In this document: positions 29,229 to 29,434 of the stretch, piece by piece
Position numbering within the stretch: the stretch's first letter is position 1
Layout of the letters: every line of letters starts with the position of its first letter
Assembly (NCBI GenBank): GCA_002179805.1
Contig: NAVB01001319.1
Location: 1 to 29,434, forward strand
Reading direction: 5' to 3'
DNA length: 29,434 nt
Source: Acanthamoeba lenticulata
Lineage: Eukaryota > Discosea > Longamoebia > Acanthamoebidae
Translations under genes and position numbers: made by a program
The notes under the pieces: generated by a model
Told to the model about the DNA's origin: nothing
Seen by the model: the letters and a program-made list of their open reading frames with translations, nothing else
The model's database searches: none

Positions 29229-29434
29229 CTTGTTATAAGAAGAATGAATTCAACCACTAAGATTAATCAATTTGACAAAATTGTTTGGGAACAAAGGTGA
29301 AATAAAGTTGATATTCGCCATGCCTGCGCAGTTCATCACACAGCAAAAAAGGGCAGTTTCGCAGCTGCGTTACTAATGACATCTTTTGGGGTGGTACTCG
29401 ATTTCAAATTTCCCTTTCACAACAATAAAATATA

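Overview
This is a compact, GC-rich nuclear segment from a unicellular eukaryote. The best guess is an amoebozoan close to Acanthamoeba. That rests on GC-rich codons, very short intergenic spaces, many spliceosomal introns of about 50-260 nt, and a gene mix rich in F-box, ankyrin, SAM, NHL and RasGAP domains. The organism is an inference. The genes are read directly by joining exons, and in all 15 intact gene models the summed exon length is a multiple of three. I count about 70 introns. Most donors begin GTACG or GTGCG, and three introns start with GC instead of GT.

Left third (1-10820, all plus strand): a WD40-type beta-propeller protein ending in a BC-box-like motif; two tandem two-CBS-domain proteins with their own TATA boxes; an F-box/SPRY protein; a nine-repeat ankyrin protein; and an F-box/ankyrin protein. 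Several of these look like ubiquitin-ligase substrate adaptors.

Middle (10878-20323, all minus strand): a ZIP-family metal transporter; an NHL-repeat gene whose reading frame is broken inside a repeat; a tRNA-like Pol III-type element in the spacer at about 13.7-13.88 kb; a 26-exon RCC1+HECT ubiquitin ligase of the small-HERC type (1046 aa); and a cytochrome b561.

Right third (20476-29434): compact gene pairs in divergent or convergent order. These are an OB-fold nucleic-acid-binding protein (+), ribosomal protein eS19 (-), a small probable mitochondrial membrane protein (+), a basic coiled-coil protein with a mitochondrial-type N-terminus (-), an RRM-RG-RRM protein (+) and a RasGAP protein with three C-terminal SAM domains (-). 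A gene-poor kilobase follows, with two perfect CRE palindromes, and then a clean tRNA-Asp(GUC) gene (-).

There is no sign of a CRISPR array, transposon, phage or virus. The items most worth a second look are the tRNA-like element with its 3' half placed before a matching 5' acceptor strand, the out-of-frame repeat loss in the NHL gene, the GC-AG introns sharing AG|GCAC, the tandem CBS pair that differs by one intron, the BC-box on the WD40 protein, and the RasGAP-SAM-SAM-SAM fusion.
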